DNA of 41,082 bases from Gemmatimonadota bacterium. GTDB taxonomy: Bacteria > Gemmatimonadota > Gemmatimonadetes > Longimicrobiales > Gaopeijiaceae. Of this stretch, positions 33,166 to 41,082 are shown piece by piece. The notes under the pieces were generated by a model. The model was not told the origin of the DNA and made no database searches. It saw only the letters and a list, made by a program, of their open reading frames with translations. The stretch lies in NCBI GenBank assembly GCA_028873815.1, contig JAPPNN010000051.1:1-41082 (forward strand), in the 5' to 3' direction. Each line of letters starts with the position of its first letter. Positions within the stretch are counted from its first letter, which is position 1. A program made the position numbers and the translations under genes.

Positions 33166-34284
33166 CTATCGCCGCGTCCAGATCACGATCAGCCCGCACG
33201 ACGCCCCGGTCCCCGCGTACTGTACCGGCACGCCCGTGGACGACACATAGACCTCCACCCCCGCGACCGACTGCGGATCGATCATCTGGTCGATCGCCAC
33301 CGGCGCGTCGCCTCCCCCGCTCACGACCACGCCGTCCAGCACGACGCGCGGGAAACACCCCTCCGCCCGGCCTCCGCGCAGGATCACGTACTTCTCCAGC
33401 GGGTTCCAGGCGTCGCCGCGCAAGTCCGCGCCCGGGATTCTCGTGAACAGATCGGTCATCTCACTCGGCACGCGGTTTTCGATCTCCTCACGGTCAATGA
33501 ATTCGCCGAAGCCCTCGGCCTCCCGGCCGTAGAAGCCCACATCCTGCAACACGATCTCGCGCCTCTCCACGGTGACCGTGATCGGGTCCAGCTCGACGGG
33601 ATCCGCCGAAAGCGAAAGCCGCACGTTGGTCACCCGACCTGGCAGGACCTCGATCGTCTCGGTTCGGGTCGCGTAGCCGAACTGGGTGAACTCGACGATG
33701 TTGAACCCCGGGACGAGTTCGTCCAGGGCGAAGCGGCCGCGCCCGTCGGTGCGGGTCCCCTGCTCCCCGGTGCGTACCCGCACACCCACTCCACTGAGCG
33801 GCCCGCCGCCCTGGTCATCGCTCACAACCCCGACGATCCCGGTCATGAGTCCGTCCTCGCCCTCGACCACGGGCTCCATGAAGGTCTCGAATTCGCCCGA
33901 CCGCATGATGGTGAAGTCGCCCACGGCCGGGTGGTAGTCGGGGTGGGACAGTGACAGCTGGTAGCTGCCAGCGTGGATGTTGGACAGGGTGAATCGGCCC
34001 GCGATGTCGGTCTCGACCATGTAGCCCATGCCGCTGAGCTGGGCGCTGACCCCCTCGATGGGCCGCCGGGTAACCGCGTCCAGGACGGTGCCGGTGATGT
34101 TGACGAGGTTGCCTTCGGGGGGGCGTTCCTGGGCGCCGGCCACGGAATGCGACGACAGCGCCGCGAGCGCGACCGGCACGAGCACGGCGGCGAGTGGCCG
34201 CATGGGGCCCCGACCCGGGCGTCCCGGCCGGCCAGCGCCACCAATCGTACAACCGCTCGTCCCGCCCCCCAATTCACGCGTCAT
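33166..34284 (-). CDS. Secreted CarboxypepD-regulatory-like protein with TonB-plug-like C-terminus (paralogue)
   Basis: 372 residues from the ATG at 34284, whose ATGA overlaps the S9 peptidase stop; a second ATG at 34203 gives a tighter signal peptide (MRPLAAVLVPVALAALSSHSVAGAQ) and is a real alternative. Two carboxypeptidase-regulatory-like repeats follow: ITGTVLDAVTRRPIEGVSA with DIAGRFTLSNIHAGSYQL, then GIVGVVSDDQGGGPLSGVGV with DGRGRFALDELVPGF. The C-terminal 120 residues look like a TonB plug domain: SEMTDLFTRIPGADLRG, VILRGGRAEGCFPRVVLDG and the closing GTGASCGLIVIWTRR. There is no barrel. It may act as a surface or periplasmic partner of the peptidase made from the same mRNA, or mimic a plug in a receptor complex; both are inference. 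Confidence 0.78.
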   Translation of the reverse strand: MTRELGGGTSGCTIGGAGRPGRPGRGPMRPLAAVLVPVALAALSSHSVAGAQERPPEGNLVNITGTVLDAVTRRPIEGVSAQLSGMGYMVETDIAGRFTLSNIHAGSYQLSLSHPDYHPAVGDFTIMRSGEFETFMEPVVEGEDGLMTGIVGVVSDDQGGGPLSGVGVRVRTGEQGTRTDGRGRFALDELVPGFNIVEFTQFGYATRTETIEVLPGRVTNVRLSLSADPVELDPITVTVERREIVLQDVGFYGREAEGFGEFIDREEIENRVPSEMTDLFTRIPGADLRGDAWNPLEKYVILRGGRAEGCFPRVVLDGVVVSGGGDAPVAIDQMIDPQSVAGVEVYVSSTGVPVQYAGTGASCGLIVIWTRR

Positions 34285-36431
34285 GTCACAGGCTCCTGCC
34301 CCCGCGCGTGCTTCCGGAACCAGTCCATGCGGTACATCCACGTCCGGATCGTGTTGGTCGGCCTGTAGAAGTACGCATGCCATTCGTCCTGCAGACGCAC
34401 CATCGCCGTGGGCACCCTCAGCATCTGGAGCGCTTGGTAGTACTCCTCCGTCTGGCCCATCGGGGTCCGCAGATCGCCCTCGCCGGTGATCAGCAGCGTA
34501 GGCGTGGTGACGTTGCCCACGTACATGAGCGGCGAGCGGCGCAGGTGTTCGCTCGGGTCTTCCCAGGGGAGGTGCTCAAAGTTGTTGTACCACCCGAGAC
34601 CGTCGGTCGTGCCCACGAAGGAGAACCAGTTCGTGACCGGGCACTCCGACGAGGCGGCCGCGAACCGGTCGGTGTGACCGACGACCCACGCCGTGAGCAC
34701 GCCACCGCCGCTGCAGCCGTAGACGAACATGTTCTGCTCGTCGATGTAGCCGCGCTCCAGCACCACGTCCACGCCGGCCATGAGGTCGTCGTAGTCCATG
34801 CCGGGATACGCGTTCTCGATCTCGTTACCGAACTCGCTGCCGTAGCCCGAGCTGCCGCGCGGGTTCGTGTAGAGCACGACGTACCCGCTCGCCGCCTCGA
34901 GCTGCCATTCGTACCACATGTACGGCGTCCCGAAGCCGTAGCGGCCGTGCGGTCCACCGTGGATCGCGAGCATCAGCGGGTATTTCTTCGACGCGTCGAA
35001 GCCCGGCGGCTTGACGATCCAGCCCTGCACCTCGAGGCCGTCCGAGGAGGTATACCACACGTCCTCGACTTCGCCCAGCTCGACACCTGCCAGGATGTCG
35101 CCGTTCACATCGGTGATCGTGCCGATCTCGCCACCCGCGGCCACGTCGAAGACGACGACGTCGCCGGGCTCGCTGGCGCTGGAGAGCACGCCCGCAGCCA
35201 TGCCGTTCGCGGCCATCGAATAGATGGTCAGGTAGTGCTCACCCTCGGTGATCTGCCGCACCGGCCCGTCAATGGGCGCGAAGTACAGGTTCTCGGCGCC
35301 GCCGTCGGGTGCGTTGTAGTAGACGCCGCTGCCGTCCGCCGCCCACCGCAGCCCGGAGGGATCGCGGTCGCGGTCCGTCGCGATCTCGCGCACCCCGCTT
35401 CCGTCCGCGTTCATGACGTAGATGTTGTCGGCGTAGTACGCGTCGTCAGTCTCGTCGTGGCCCAGGTAGGCGATCAGCCGGCCGTCCGGCGACGGCACGG
35501 GGGAGTGGTCGGACCCTGCGCGCGTCGTGAGCTGCCGGATTGCCCCCGACGACACCGAAACGGCGTAGATCTCGGACTCGCGGAAGCGGTAGTCCGCGTC
35601 ATCCTCGCGCAACGTCGAAAAGAAGATCTCGGAGCCGTCCGTGGACCACACCGGCGCCCCGTGATTCCAGTCGCCGTCGGTTAGCTGGCGCGGCGTCCCG
35701 CCCGAGGCCGGCAGCACGAAAATGTGCCTGTAGCCGCCGTCGGTGTATCCCACGTAGTCGCGCCTGTAGTTGGGCCGCGTCACGACCTTCGGCTCCACCG
35801 TCCACTCCGCCCCCTCCGGCCGCCCCGGAATCGTCACCGTCCATTCGGGCTCGGAGGGCACCATCATCGAAAAGGCCAGCGTCTCGCCGTCGGGCGACCA
35901 GGTCAGACCGCCCGGGCCGTGCGTCAGGTGGCTTACCTGCGTCTCGGCGCCCTCCGCGTCCATCCAGCGCACGAAGATCTGCGGGGCACCGTCGCCGTCC
36001 GCGCGCACGAACGCGATCCGCTCGCCGTCCGGAGACCACACCGCACCACCGCCGTCGGTCAGCCGCCGGGCCCGCGTGCCGTCCGCACCCACGATGTGCA
36101 GTTCCGACACCCAGCGGTCCTTCATCTTGTCGATGTGCCGCCGCTCGTAAAGCACCTGGCTGCCGTCGGGCGAAATCTGCGGCCCCATCCCGCCCGCGAG
36201 CAGGAACGGACGCACTTCCTCCCACTCGAAATACAGCTCCGGGGTCAGGCGGCCGGTTTGCTCCTGGGCAGCGATGGGTTGGGGGGATGAGAGCGCGAAG
36301 ATCGCCGCAAGGGCGACGATCGCGGCGATCGGCCGGGCGGGGTGTGGTGTGCGGGGGAGCCTGCGGTAGGGGTGGAGGTGCGGGCGCGGGGCGAGGCCGG
36401 CGCGTGGGCGCGAGGTGGGGCGCGGGTCCAT
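34281..36431 (-). CDS. Secreted S9 family peptidase (DPP IV/acylaminoacyl-peptidase-like)
   Basis: 716 residues. The signal region has a 33-residue Arg/Pro-rich n-region, then PIAAIVALAAIFALSSPQPIAAQ. A TolB/DPP-IV-like propeller (about 70-440) with ISPDGSQVLYERR and WSPDGERIAFVRADGDG repeats precedes the alpha/beta-hydrolase. The triad is Ser574 in YGCSGGGVL, Asp653 in GEGDLRTP and His685 in DEWHAYF. NPRGSSGYGSEF forms the oxyanion-region segment. It trims oligopeptides outside the cytoplasm; specificity unknown. The ATG at 36431 has GGAG nine bases upstream; the open frame to 36602 lacks support. It is the first gene of the minus-strand operon and overlaps the plug-protein gene as ATGA, matching the S9/plug pair at 6911-9830. 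Confidence 0.9.
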   Translation of the reverse strand: MDPRPTSRPRAGLAPRPHLHPYRRLPRTPHPARPIAAIVALAAIFALSSPQPIAAQEQTGRLTPELYFEWEEVRPFLLAGGMGPQISPDGSQVLYERRHIDKMKDRWVSELHIVGADGTRARRLTDGGGAVWSPDGERIAFVRADGDGAPQIFVRWMDAEGAETQVSHLTHGPGGLTWSPDGETLAFSMMVPSEPEWTVTIPGRPEGAEWTVEPKVVTRPNYRRDYVGYTDGGYRHIFVLPASGGTPRQLTDGDWNHGAPVWSTDGSEIFFSTLREDDADYRFRESEIYAVSVSSGAIRQLTTRAGSDHSPVPSPDGRLIAYLGHDETDDAYYADNIYVMNADGSGVREIATDRDRDPSGLRWAADGSGVYYNAPDGGAENLYFAPIDGPVRQITEGEHYLTIYSMAANGMAAGVLSSASEPGDVVVFDVAAGGEIGTITDVNGDILAGVELGEVEDVWYTSSDGLEVQGWIVKPPGFDASKKYPLMLAIHGGPHGRYGFGTPYMWYEWQLEAASGYVVLYTNPRGSSGYGSEFGNEIENAYPGMDYDDLMAGVDVVLERGYIDEQNMFVYGCSGGGVLTAWVVGHTDRFAAASSECPVTNWFSFVGTTDGLGWYNNFEHLPWEDPSEHLRRSPLMYVGNVTTPTLLITGEGDLRTPMGQTEEYYQALQMLRVPTAMVRLQDEWHAYFYRPTNTIRTWMYRMDWFRKHARGQEPVT

Positions 36432-36631
36432 CGTGGTGCACTCCTGCATCGGGTGGTCGCTGGAGGATGAGGTTGGGGCGCCGGGGGGTGGCGGGCAAGG
36501 TCGTTCCGCGCGATGCAAGCAGCGCTCGCTCCGGTTGACCTTTGCGGGCGCGGCGATCCAGATTGCCCGCTTCTCCGAACCGCCGACGTGCAACAACATC
36601 ACCTCTGACCGGAAAGGCCGGCGCCAGCAAC

Positions 36632-37852
36632 GTGAACACCCGCGCCATTCTCATCGGGCTCGCTCTCGGGCTGGGGCTCGGGATCGCCGCCTCCGCGACC
36701 GGATCTCCGACGCTGCTGTGGATGGCCGAGGCCGCCGAACCGCTGGGCCAGGTCTTCCTGCGCGCCATTCAGATGGTCGTGATCCCCCTGGTGGCGGCCG
36801 TCGTCTTCGTGGGTGTGGGCCGGATCGCCAACCTGCGCGAGCTGGGGCGGCTGGGGGGTCTGGCGGTCGGGTTCTTCTGGGTGACGACGCTGCCCGCGAT
36901 CCTGATCGGGATGGGCATCATGAGCTTTGCGCTCAACTTCACGGCCCCGGTGCCGCCGCCCACGACCGGAGCGGAACTGGAAACCGCGGCGCCGGGGGTA
37001 GTCGACTTCCTGGTCAACCTCGTGCCCCGGAACCCGGTCGAGGTCGCCGCCGACGGCGCGCTTCTCCCGCTCCTGATCTTCGTCGTCCTCCTTGGCGCGG
37101 CCACAACGACCCTGCCCAAGGAGAAGCAGCAGACCCTCACGTCGTTCGTGGAAACGCTCGGAGACGCGCTCATCAAGCTCATGACCTGGATCCTCTGGAC
37201 GGCGCCGGTGGGCGTTTTCGGTCTCGCGGCGCCGGTGATCGCGCAGACGGGGCTGGCGATGCTGCAGAACCTCGCCGTCTTCATCGTCGCCGTGGTGGTG
37301 GGCCTCTTCATCCTGAAGGGCCTCGTGCTGCTGCCCCTGGTCCGCATACTGGGCGGGGTGGGACCGGCGCGGTTCATACGGGGAACCGTGGGCTCGTACA
37401 CCGTGGGGTTCACGACAACGACATCGGTGGGCACGCTGCCTATGATGCTGCAGGAGGCAGAGAAGCTCGGCCTGTCGAAGCGCACCTTCACGCTTGTCCT
37501 GCCCCTCGCCGCGTCGATCAACCGCCCGGGCAGCGCGCTGTTTCAGGCCTGCTCGCTGGTCTTCCTCGCCGCCATGTACGGCGTGCCCCTCGACGCCGGG
37601 CTGATCGCGGCGGCGGTGCTGGCGATCTTCCTCGCCTCGATGACGGTGGCACCGGTGCCCAGCGCCAGCATCGTGTCGCTGGTGCCCGCGCTGAACGTGG
37701 TGGGCGTGCCCATCGCCGGGCTCGGGATTCTGCTCGGGATCGACCGCGTGCCGGACGTGTTCCGTTCCGCGGCCAACGTGATCGGCCACATGGCGGCGTC
37801 GACGACGGTGGAAGGGATGACGCGGCGGGGGGGTGTGGGGGAGGGGGACTGA
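36632..37852 (+). CDS. Dicarboxylate/amino acid:cation symporter (DAACS, GltP-like)
   Basis: 406 residues with about eight membrane helices plus re-entrant loops. Family landmarks are present: FLRAIQMVVIPLVAAVVFVGV in the third helix region, the Ser/Thr-rich re-entrant loop GFTTTTSVGTLPMML, SINRPGSALFQACSLVFLA in the position of the NMDGT-containing helix, and ASMTVAPVPSASIVSL in the second hairpin. The usual NMDGT is replaced by NRPGS, so substrate and cation coupling may differ from Glt transporters. Import of amino acids or dicarboxylates at the inner membrane is likely and would fit the peptidases upstream. The start is taken at the GTG at 36632; the frame is open to 36542 from a TTG. The 200-bp gap to the divergent S9 gene has TTGACC at 36536 but no good -10. 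Confidence 0.85.
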   Translation: MNTRAILIGLALGLGLGIAASATGSPTLLWMAEAAEPLGQVFLRAIQMVVIPLVAAVVFVGVGRIANLRELGRLGGLAVGFFWVTTLPAILIGMGIMSFALNFTAPVPPPTTGAELETAAPGVVDFLVNLVPRNPVEVAADGALLPLLIFVVLLGAATTTLPKEKQQTLTSFVETLGDALIKLMTWILWTAPVGVFGLAAPVIAQTGLAMLQNLAVFIVAVVVGLFILKGLVLLPLVRILGGVGPARFIRGTVGSYTVGFTTTTSVGTLPMMLQEAEKLGLSKRTFTLVLPLAASINRPGSALFQACSLVFLAAMYGVPLDAGLIAAAVLAIFLASMTVAPVPSASIVSLVPALNVVGVPIAGLGILLGIDRVPDVFRSAANVIGHMAASTTVEGMTRRGGVGEGD

Positions 37853-37893
37853 GCCCGGGCCGCCACTACTCGAGCCGGCCCACTCGTATGGGC

Positions 37894-37929
37894 ACGCCCC
37901 GCAGATCGACATGCGCGAGGACGGGGCGT
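37894..37929 (+). terminator. Weak hairpin between symporter and XRE regulator
   Basis: ACGCCCC (37894-37900) and GGGGCGT (37923-37929) pair over a large loop in the gap between convergent genes. A smaller stem, GCCCA/TGGGC, sits just before it. A terminator role is a guess from position. Confidence 0.25.
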
Positions 37930-37945
37930 CCTTGATCCCGGCACC

Positions 37946-38308
37946 CTAGTCGTCCACCCCCAGGGAGCGCGTATCACCTTTCCGACGCGTGGCCGAGGGC
38001 ACGCGCACTCGCTGTGGCAGGCGCTCTTCCAGCAGATCGAGCCCGATCCCGTCCCGGCTGCGGTCGGCCAGGTCAGCAATGCCGTCGTGCATGCCCAGGA
38101 CGAACAGGACCGTGGCATACATGCCCATGGACACACCCGCATCGCCCCGTTCGATCTTGTGCAGCGTCGTGCGACTGATGAGCGCGCGCTCAGCCAACGT
38201 AGACGCGCGGATGCGGCGGCGCAGCCGGGCGTCCCGGATGTCGCTGCCGAGCTTCCTGAGGATGCGCCGGACCGGAAGCGGCAGGGTCCCGTGGATGTAG
38301 GAAGGCAT
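37946..38308 (-). CDS. XRE-family helix-turn-helix regulator, HipB-like orphan
   Basis: 120 residues with one Cro/C1-type HTH at about 18-72: LGSDIRDARLRRRIRASTLA, then ISRTTLHKIERGDAGVSMGMYA, where RTTLHKIERGD is the recognition-helix region. The C-terminus, LLEERLPQRVRVPSATRRKG, matches the tail seen in HipB-like antitoxins that precede hipA kinases. No hipA-like gene is present on either side: downstream lies the convergent symporter and upstream the P450. So it is an orphan antitoxin-type regulator or a remnant of a toxin-antitoxin pair. It probably represses its own promoter (inverted repeat at 38325-38344). Confidence 0.8.
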   Translation of the reverse strand: MPSYIHGTLPLPVRRILRKLGSDIRDARLRRRIRASTLAERALISRTTLHKIERGDAGVSMGMYATVLFVLGMHDGIADLADRSRDGIGLDLLEERLPQRVRVPSATRRKGDTRSLGVDD

Positions 38309-38324
38309 CTGTGTTCCTTTACAG

Positions 38325-38364
38325 TTTAGTAATGCGTACCTAAATACACGTAGTGTCTATTATA
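38325..38364 (-). promoter_or_regulatory. Promoter and operator-like repeat for the XRE gene
   Basis: On the minus strand TATAAT (38364-38359) lies 50 bases before the ATG at 38308. Between them TTTAG (38325-38329) and CTAAA (38340-38344) form an inverted repeat with a 10-base spacer, where a bound XRE dimer would block transcription. No clear -35. The stretch 38309-38520 is distinctly AT-rich; the rest of the gap up to 38585 shows no gene. Confidence 0.4.
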
Positions 38365-38585
38365 ATGAACATTACGAGAATTCCCGCCTCGACGAAAGAC
38401 TTGAGAATCTCCTTGCCGGATCAGCGTCTATCACGGTAATCTCATGCATATGACACAGGATATCGCGATTTGATTTCTCTCTATGATACGTCATGACGAC
38501 AAAGGCATGCATCTGATGCAAGAGCGCGTGTCGCCCTCTGCCGACGCCCCGCTCGGGCGCTAACGACTACCCTGCACCGACCGCC

Positions 38586-40946
38586 ATGCTGAGATTCGCG
38601 GAGGAGATACTCGTCCTCGTCCTGGACGAAGCGCGTGGCGAGCTGGCCCCCGCCCTGCCCGAGCGCTCGTTCGACCTGGCACTCGCTGGCGCCGTGTTGA
38701 TGGACCTCGCCCTCGAGGATCGCATCGACACGGATCCCGAGCGGCTGATGCTCGTGGACTCCACGCCCGTCCGTGACGACATACTGGACCCGACGCTCGC
38801 CGAGATCGCCGACCCTGCTCGCACCGGCGAAACGCATGACACGGGCTACTGGCTGGAACGGACGGCACGGCGGGGACGCCGGATCCGCAAGGCCGCACTG
38901 GCGCGCCTGACCGAACGCGGCGTCCTCAGGTCCGAGGCGCACGGGGTACTGTCGCTGACCCCCTCTGTGTCGCGCTCCCGGCGCTACCCGGTCTCGGACG
39001 GCCAGCCGGTCGAGGAAGCCAGGTTGCGGATCATGCGGATCCTGTTCAGCGACGACGTTCCCGACCCGCGCGACATCGCGATCATCGCCCTCGCGAACGC
39101 ATGCGGCGTGTTCCGCACCATCCTGACATCCGAGGAGCGGGCGCAGGTCCGGGACCGCATCGATCTGCTGAAGAACCTCGACCTGATCGGCCGGACGACG
39201 AGCCTCGCGATCGAGGGTCTGGACGCGCCCCATGAACCGGCGCCGGAGCCCCGCCGACCGAAAGAGATCCCGGTGGTGCCGGGGCTTCCCGTGCTGGGCA
39301 ACGGGCTGGCCATGCGGAAGGGACTCGTGACCTTCCTCGCCCGCCAGTACCGCGAACTGGGCCCGATCTTCAGGATACGCGCTCCCGGGCGCCGGTTCGT
39401 GTGCATCGCGGGGCCGGAAGCGGCCAATTTCCTCACCTCGCACGGAAAGACCGTCTTCCGGTCGCTCGAGCCGATGGCGAGCCTCCACAACCAGATGGGT
39501 TCGTCGCGTTCGATCGTGACCATGGACGGGATCGATCACGTCACGACGCGGAAGGCCCAAGCCAGGGGATACGCGGTCCGGATCATGAGGGACCGCGCGC
39601 AAGAAGTCGTCGACATCACGCGCGACGAGATCGGCAAATGGCCGGTGGGGGAGCCGTTCGAGGCGCTGCCGGCGTTCCAGGACGTGATCGGCGAGCAGAT
39701 GGGTCACATGATGGCGGGCTATTCGCCGGAGGGCTACACGCGAGATCTGTCCACGCTCCTCGGCGGACTGCTCCTCAGCGCCGCGACGGTCCCGCACGTC
39801 ATGAGACTCCCGCGATTCCGCCGCGCGCGTGAACGAAGCCGCGAGCTGGCCCGGGCGGTCCTCGCGCACAAGCGCAAGGTGGGTCCGCGCAGAACGACGC
39901 CGGATTTCATCGACCTGATGCTCGATCTCCGGGAGGCCGATCCCCAGCTTCTGCCCGAGACCAACCTGCCCCTGACGATGCTCGCGCCCTACATGGTGGG
40001 ACTGGACACCACGGCGAGCACGTGTTCGTTCATGATCTACAACGTGCTGAAGCGCCCGCGGATCATGGAGCGCATGACCGCCGAGGCGGACGCCATGTTC
40101 GACCGGGGCCGCGTGAGCGCCGAGGGCCTTCAGCGGCTCGATGTCTCGCGCCGCGTGGCGATGGAGACCCTGCGGCTTCATCCCGTCTCGCCCGCCGTGC
40201 TGCGGACGACCGCCAACTCCTTCGAGTTCGCGGGTCACCGGGTTCCCGCGGGCACCCAGGTCATGATCGGCACAGCGGTGGGGCACACGCTCGAGGAGTA
40301 CTTCCCCGACCCTGAGCGCTTCGACATCGACCGCTACACGCCGGCTCGCGGCGAACACCGCCAGCGCGGCGCGTACGCCCCCTTCGGGGCCGGCAACCAC
40401 CGGTGTCTCGGCAGCGGATCTCCAGTGGTCAGAATTCCGGCAGGAAATCGCCTAACTACTTACAGGGCTGCACGATCTGCGTTTCCTGCCGTTGGACTGG
40501 ACACTACTGGACCGTGCCGCGAAAGCGAGAAAACCGGCCATGAATGGCGGGACCCCCAAAGCGGTCGGATGCCCTTTGTGGGCGTATCCCCCGGTATGCC
40601 CGGGGCTCCCTTCTATCAGCCTGTCCAACAATGCGTGCATCCGTCCCGGTCTATTGGGCGCCTTGAGTCCCACACCTCACCCTCCCCCGCGCTCGCCGAG
40701 TTGTGGAGCCTTCCGTTCGTGAAGGTAAACTCCCGTCGCCCGTCGGTGATCTCGTTTCCGCGCGAGATTCGTCCCATTCAATGTAGGCAAGAAGCTTCTC
40801 GCGGACGACGGCTCCCTGAGGACAACGAGGCTGGGCCAAGACGTTGGAAGACCTCCTTGGCCGAGACTTTCGGTGAGACCGGTTGGAACCAGCATCTCGT
40901 CCGATCTGCATTGACGCACGCCCGGTTTCGACGTTCATCTTTCTGA
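38586..40946 (+). CDS. GPP34 (GOLPH3-like) - cytochrome P450 fusion, C-terminus apparently frameshifted
   Basis: The open frame is 786 codons, but only residues 1 to about 610 look real. Residues about 3-205 are a GPP34/GOLPH3-like domain: EILVLVLDEARGELAP, FDLALAGAVLMDLALEDRI, ARRGRRIRKAALARLTERGV and IIALANACGVFRTILTSEE. After a Pro-rich hinge comes a P450 (about 225-610) starting VPGLPVLGNGL, with I-helix GLDTTAST (about 472), E527-T-L-R530, DPERFD and the heme loop FGAGNHRC with Cys607. Then homology stops in this frame. The +1 frame from 40411 continues as AADLQWSEFRQEIA, meets a TAA at 40453, and goes on LLTGLHDLRFLPLDW, as a P450 tail would. So an indel near 40407-40416 plus a stop likely disabled the end. 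GPP34 binds phosphoinositides in eukaryotes; its bacterial role, and the P450 substrate, are unknown. Confidence 0.75.
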   Translation: MLRFAEEILVLVLDEARGELAPALPERSFDLALAGAVLMDLALEDRIDTDPERLMLVDSTPVRDDILDPTLAEIADPARTGETHDTGYWLERTARRGRRIRKAALARLTERGVLRSEAHGVLSLTPSVSRSRRYPVSDGQPVEEARLRIMRILFSDDVPDPRDIAIIALANACGVFRTILTSEERAQVRDRIDLLKNLDLIGRTTSLAIEGLDAPHEPAPEPRRPKEIPVVPGLPVLGNGLAMRKGLVTFLARQYRELGPIFRIRAPGRRFVCIAGPEAANFLTSHGKTVFRSLEPMASLHNQMGSSRSIVTMDGIDHVTTRKAQARGYAVRIMRDRAQEVVDITRDEIGKWPVGEPFEALPAFQDVIGEQMGHMMAGYSPEGYTRDLSTLLGGLLLSAATVPHVMRLPRFRRARERSRELARAVLAHKRKVGPRRTTPDFIDLMLDLREADPQLLPETNLPLTMLAPYMVGLDTTASTCSFMIYNVLKRPRIMERMTAEADAMFDRGRVSAEGLQRLDVSRRVAMETLRLHPVSPAVLRTTANSFEFAGHRVPAGTQVMIGTAVGHTLEEYFPDPERFDIDRYTPARGEHRQRGAYAPFGAGNHRCLGSGSPVVRIPAGNRLTTYRAARSAFPAVGLDTTGPCRESEKTGHEWRDPQSGRMPFVGVSPGMPGAPFYQPVQQCVHPSRSIGRLESHTSPSPALAELWSLPFVKVNSRRPSVISFPREIRPIQCRQEASRGRRLPEDNEAGPRRWKTSLAETFGETGWNQHLVRSALTHARFRRSSF
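40438..40491. repeat. Inverted repeat in the decayed P450 tail
   Basis: CGGCAGGAAA (40438-40447) and TTTCCTGCCG (40482-40491) are perfect 10-bp arms, extended by CGC/GCG past a one-base bulge, around about 28 bases. It could be a terminator-like hairpin or part of a small insertion; no second copy or target duplication is convincing here. Confidence 0.5.
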
Positions 40947-41051
40947 TGGGATGGGTATGGCCGGCGGAGGTTTCCCCCGGGGGGCGAAACGCTGGCCGCC
41001 GCGACTCCGTAAACCGTCCACATGGCGAACACTGGACCGCACGGACCAGAA
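40501..41051. other. Lower-GC stretch with no recognisable gene
   Basis: GC content falls below that of the surroundings. Several frames stay open on both strands, but none has a family motif, signal peptide or consistent codon use. A GC-rich block with short imperfect repeats (CCCCCAAAG with CTTTGTGGG) lies at 40550-40600. Transposon or gene remnants are possible; none is identified. Confidence 0.5.
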
Positions 41052-41082
41052 ATGCACGCAATCCAGACCTTCGAGCTGACCA
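41052..41082 (+). CDS. Possible start of an ABC transporter ATP-binding protein, partial
   Basis: The last 31 bases encode MHAIQTFELT before the window ends. This resembles the first strand of ABC ATPases, which often read M-x-A-I-x-T-x-x-L-T-K-x-Y/F-G. The ribosome site is weak (GGACC five bases upstream). Ten residues cannot settle the identity. Confidence 0.3.
   Translation, partial: MHAIQTFELT

Noticed and set aside
40450..40497. attC-like pattern GCCTAAC ... GTTGGAC suggesting an integron cassette site
   Set aside because: The two core boxes are not complementary to each other, there is no cassette structure or integrase, and the segment is better explained as a decayed P450 tail.
40780..40880. 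Minus-strand segment reading REKLLAYIEWDE, reminiscent of the end of IS630-type transposases
   Set aside because: Only about a dozen residues fit, the DDE motifs are absent and the upstream frame shows no transposase; too weak to call.
40506..41039. 9-base direct repeat ACTGGACCG at 40506 and 41031 as possible target-site duplication
   Set aside because: A 9-base match over 500 bases is expected by chance about half the time, and no terminal inverted repeats lie inside it.

Overview
The window is a high-GC (roughly 65-70%) bacterial chromosome segment. It is almost fully coding, on both strands, with short overlaps inside operons. No 16S or other phylogenetic marker is present. Many secreted S9 peptidases, three giant TolB-propeller/amidohydrolase fusions, short secreted carboxypeptidase-regulatory/plug proteins and many signal peptides ending in A-x-A-Q fit Gemmatimonadota (possibly an environmental or host-associated lineage). 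This placement is inference.

Layout: (1) 1-3928, minus: rnz > tyrA > aroA-cmk, a housekeeping operon in which aroA and cmk form one continuous reading frame running off the left edge. (2) 4187-10510, plus: five nearly abutting genes for exported proteins: a Tat-exported class V aminotransferase homologue, a CopC-CopD copper protein, an S9 peptidase, a CarboxypepD/plug protein and an unknown envelope protein. (3) 10538-13131, minus: a serine beta-lactamase-like hydrolase and an MscS channel. (4) 13221-13646: apaG with a promoter placed so that its mRNA is probably leaderless. (5) 13729-18229: a small lipoprotein-like gene, then a two-gene operon for a repeat-containing exported protein and an Omp85-like barrel protein. 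(6) 18435-21319: an exported FAH-family hydrolase, tRNA-Leu(UAA), arginase and a small barrel protein. (7) 21631-36431: a degradative block in which two plus-strand amidohydrolases converge on a minus-strand operon of S9 peptidase, CarboxypepD/plug protein, a third amidohydrolase and an unknown protein. (8) 36632-41082: a DAACS symporter, an orphan HipB-like regulator with its own operator, a GPP34-cytochrome P450 fusion whose 3' end looks frameshifted, a lower-GC stretch with no recognisable gene, and the first ten codons of a possible ABC ATPase.

Together the accessory genes suggest a cell that degrades peptides and amide compounds outside the cytoplasm (S9 peptidases, amidohydrolases, serine hydrolase), takes up products (plug-type proteins, DAACS symporter) and processes amino acids (arginase). 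The points most worth a second look are: a ~172-bp palindromic element that is translated in-frame inside the signal-peptide region of the second amidohydrolase; the GPP34-P450 fusion; the repeated gene pair S9 peptidase + CarboxypepD/plug protein; and the AroA-Cmk fusion.
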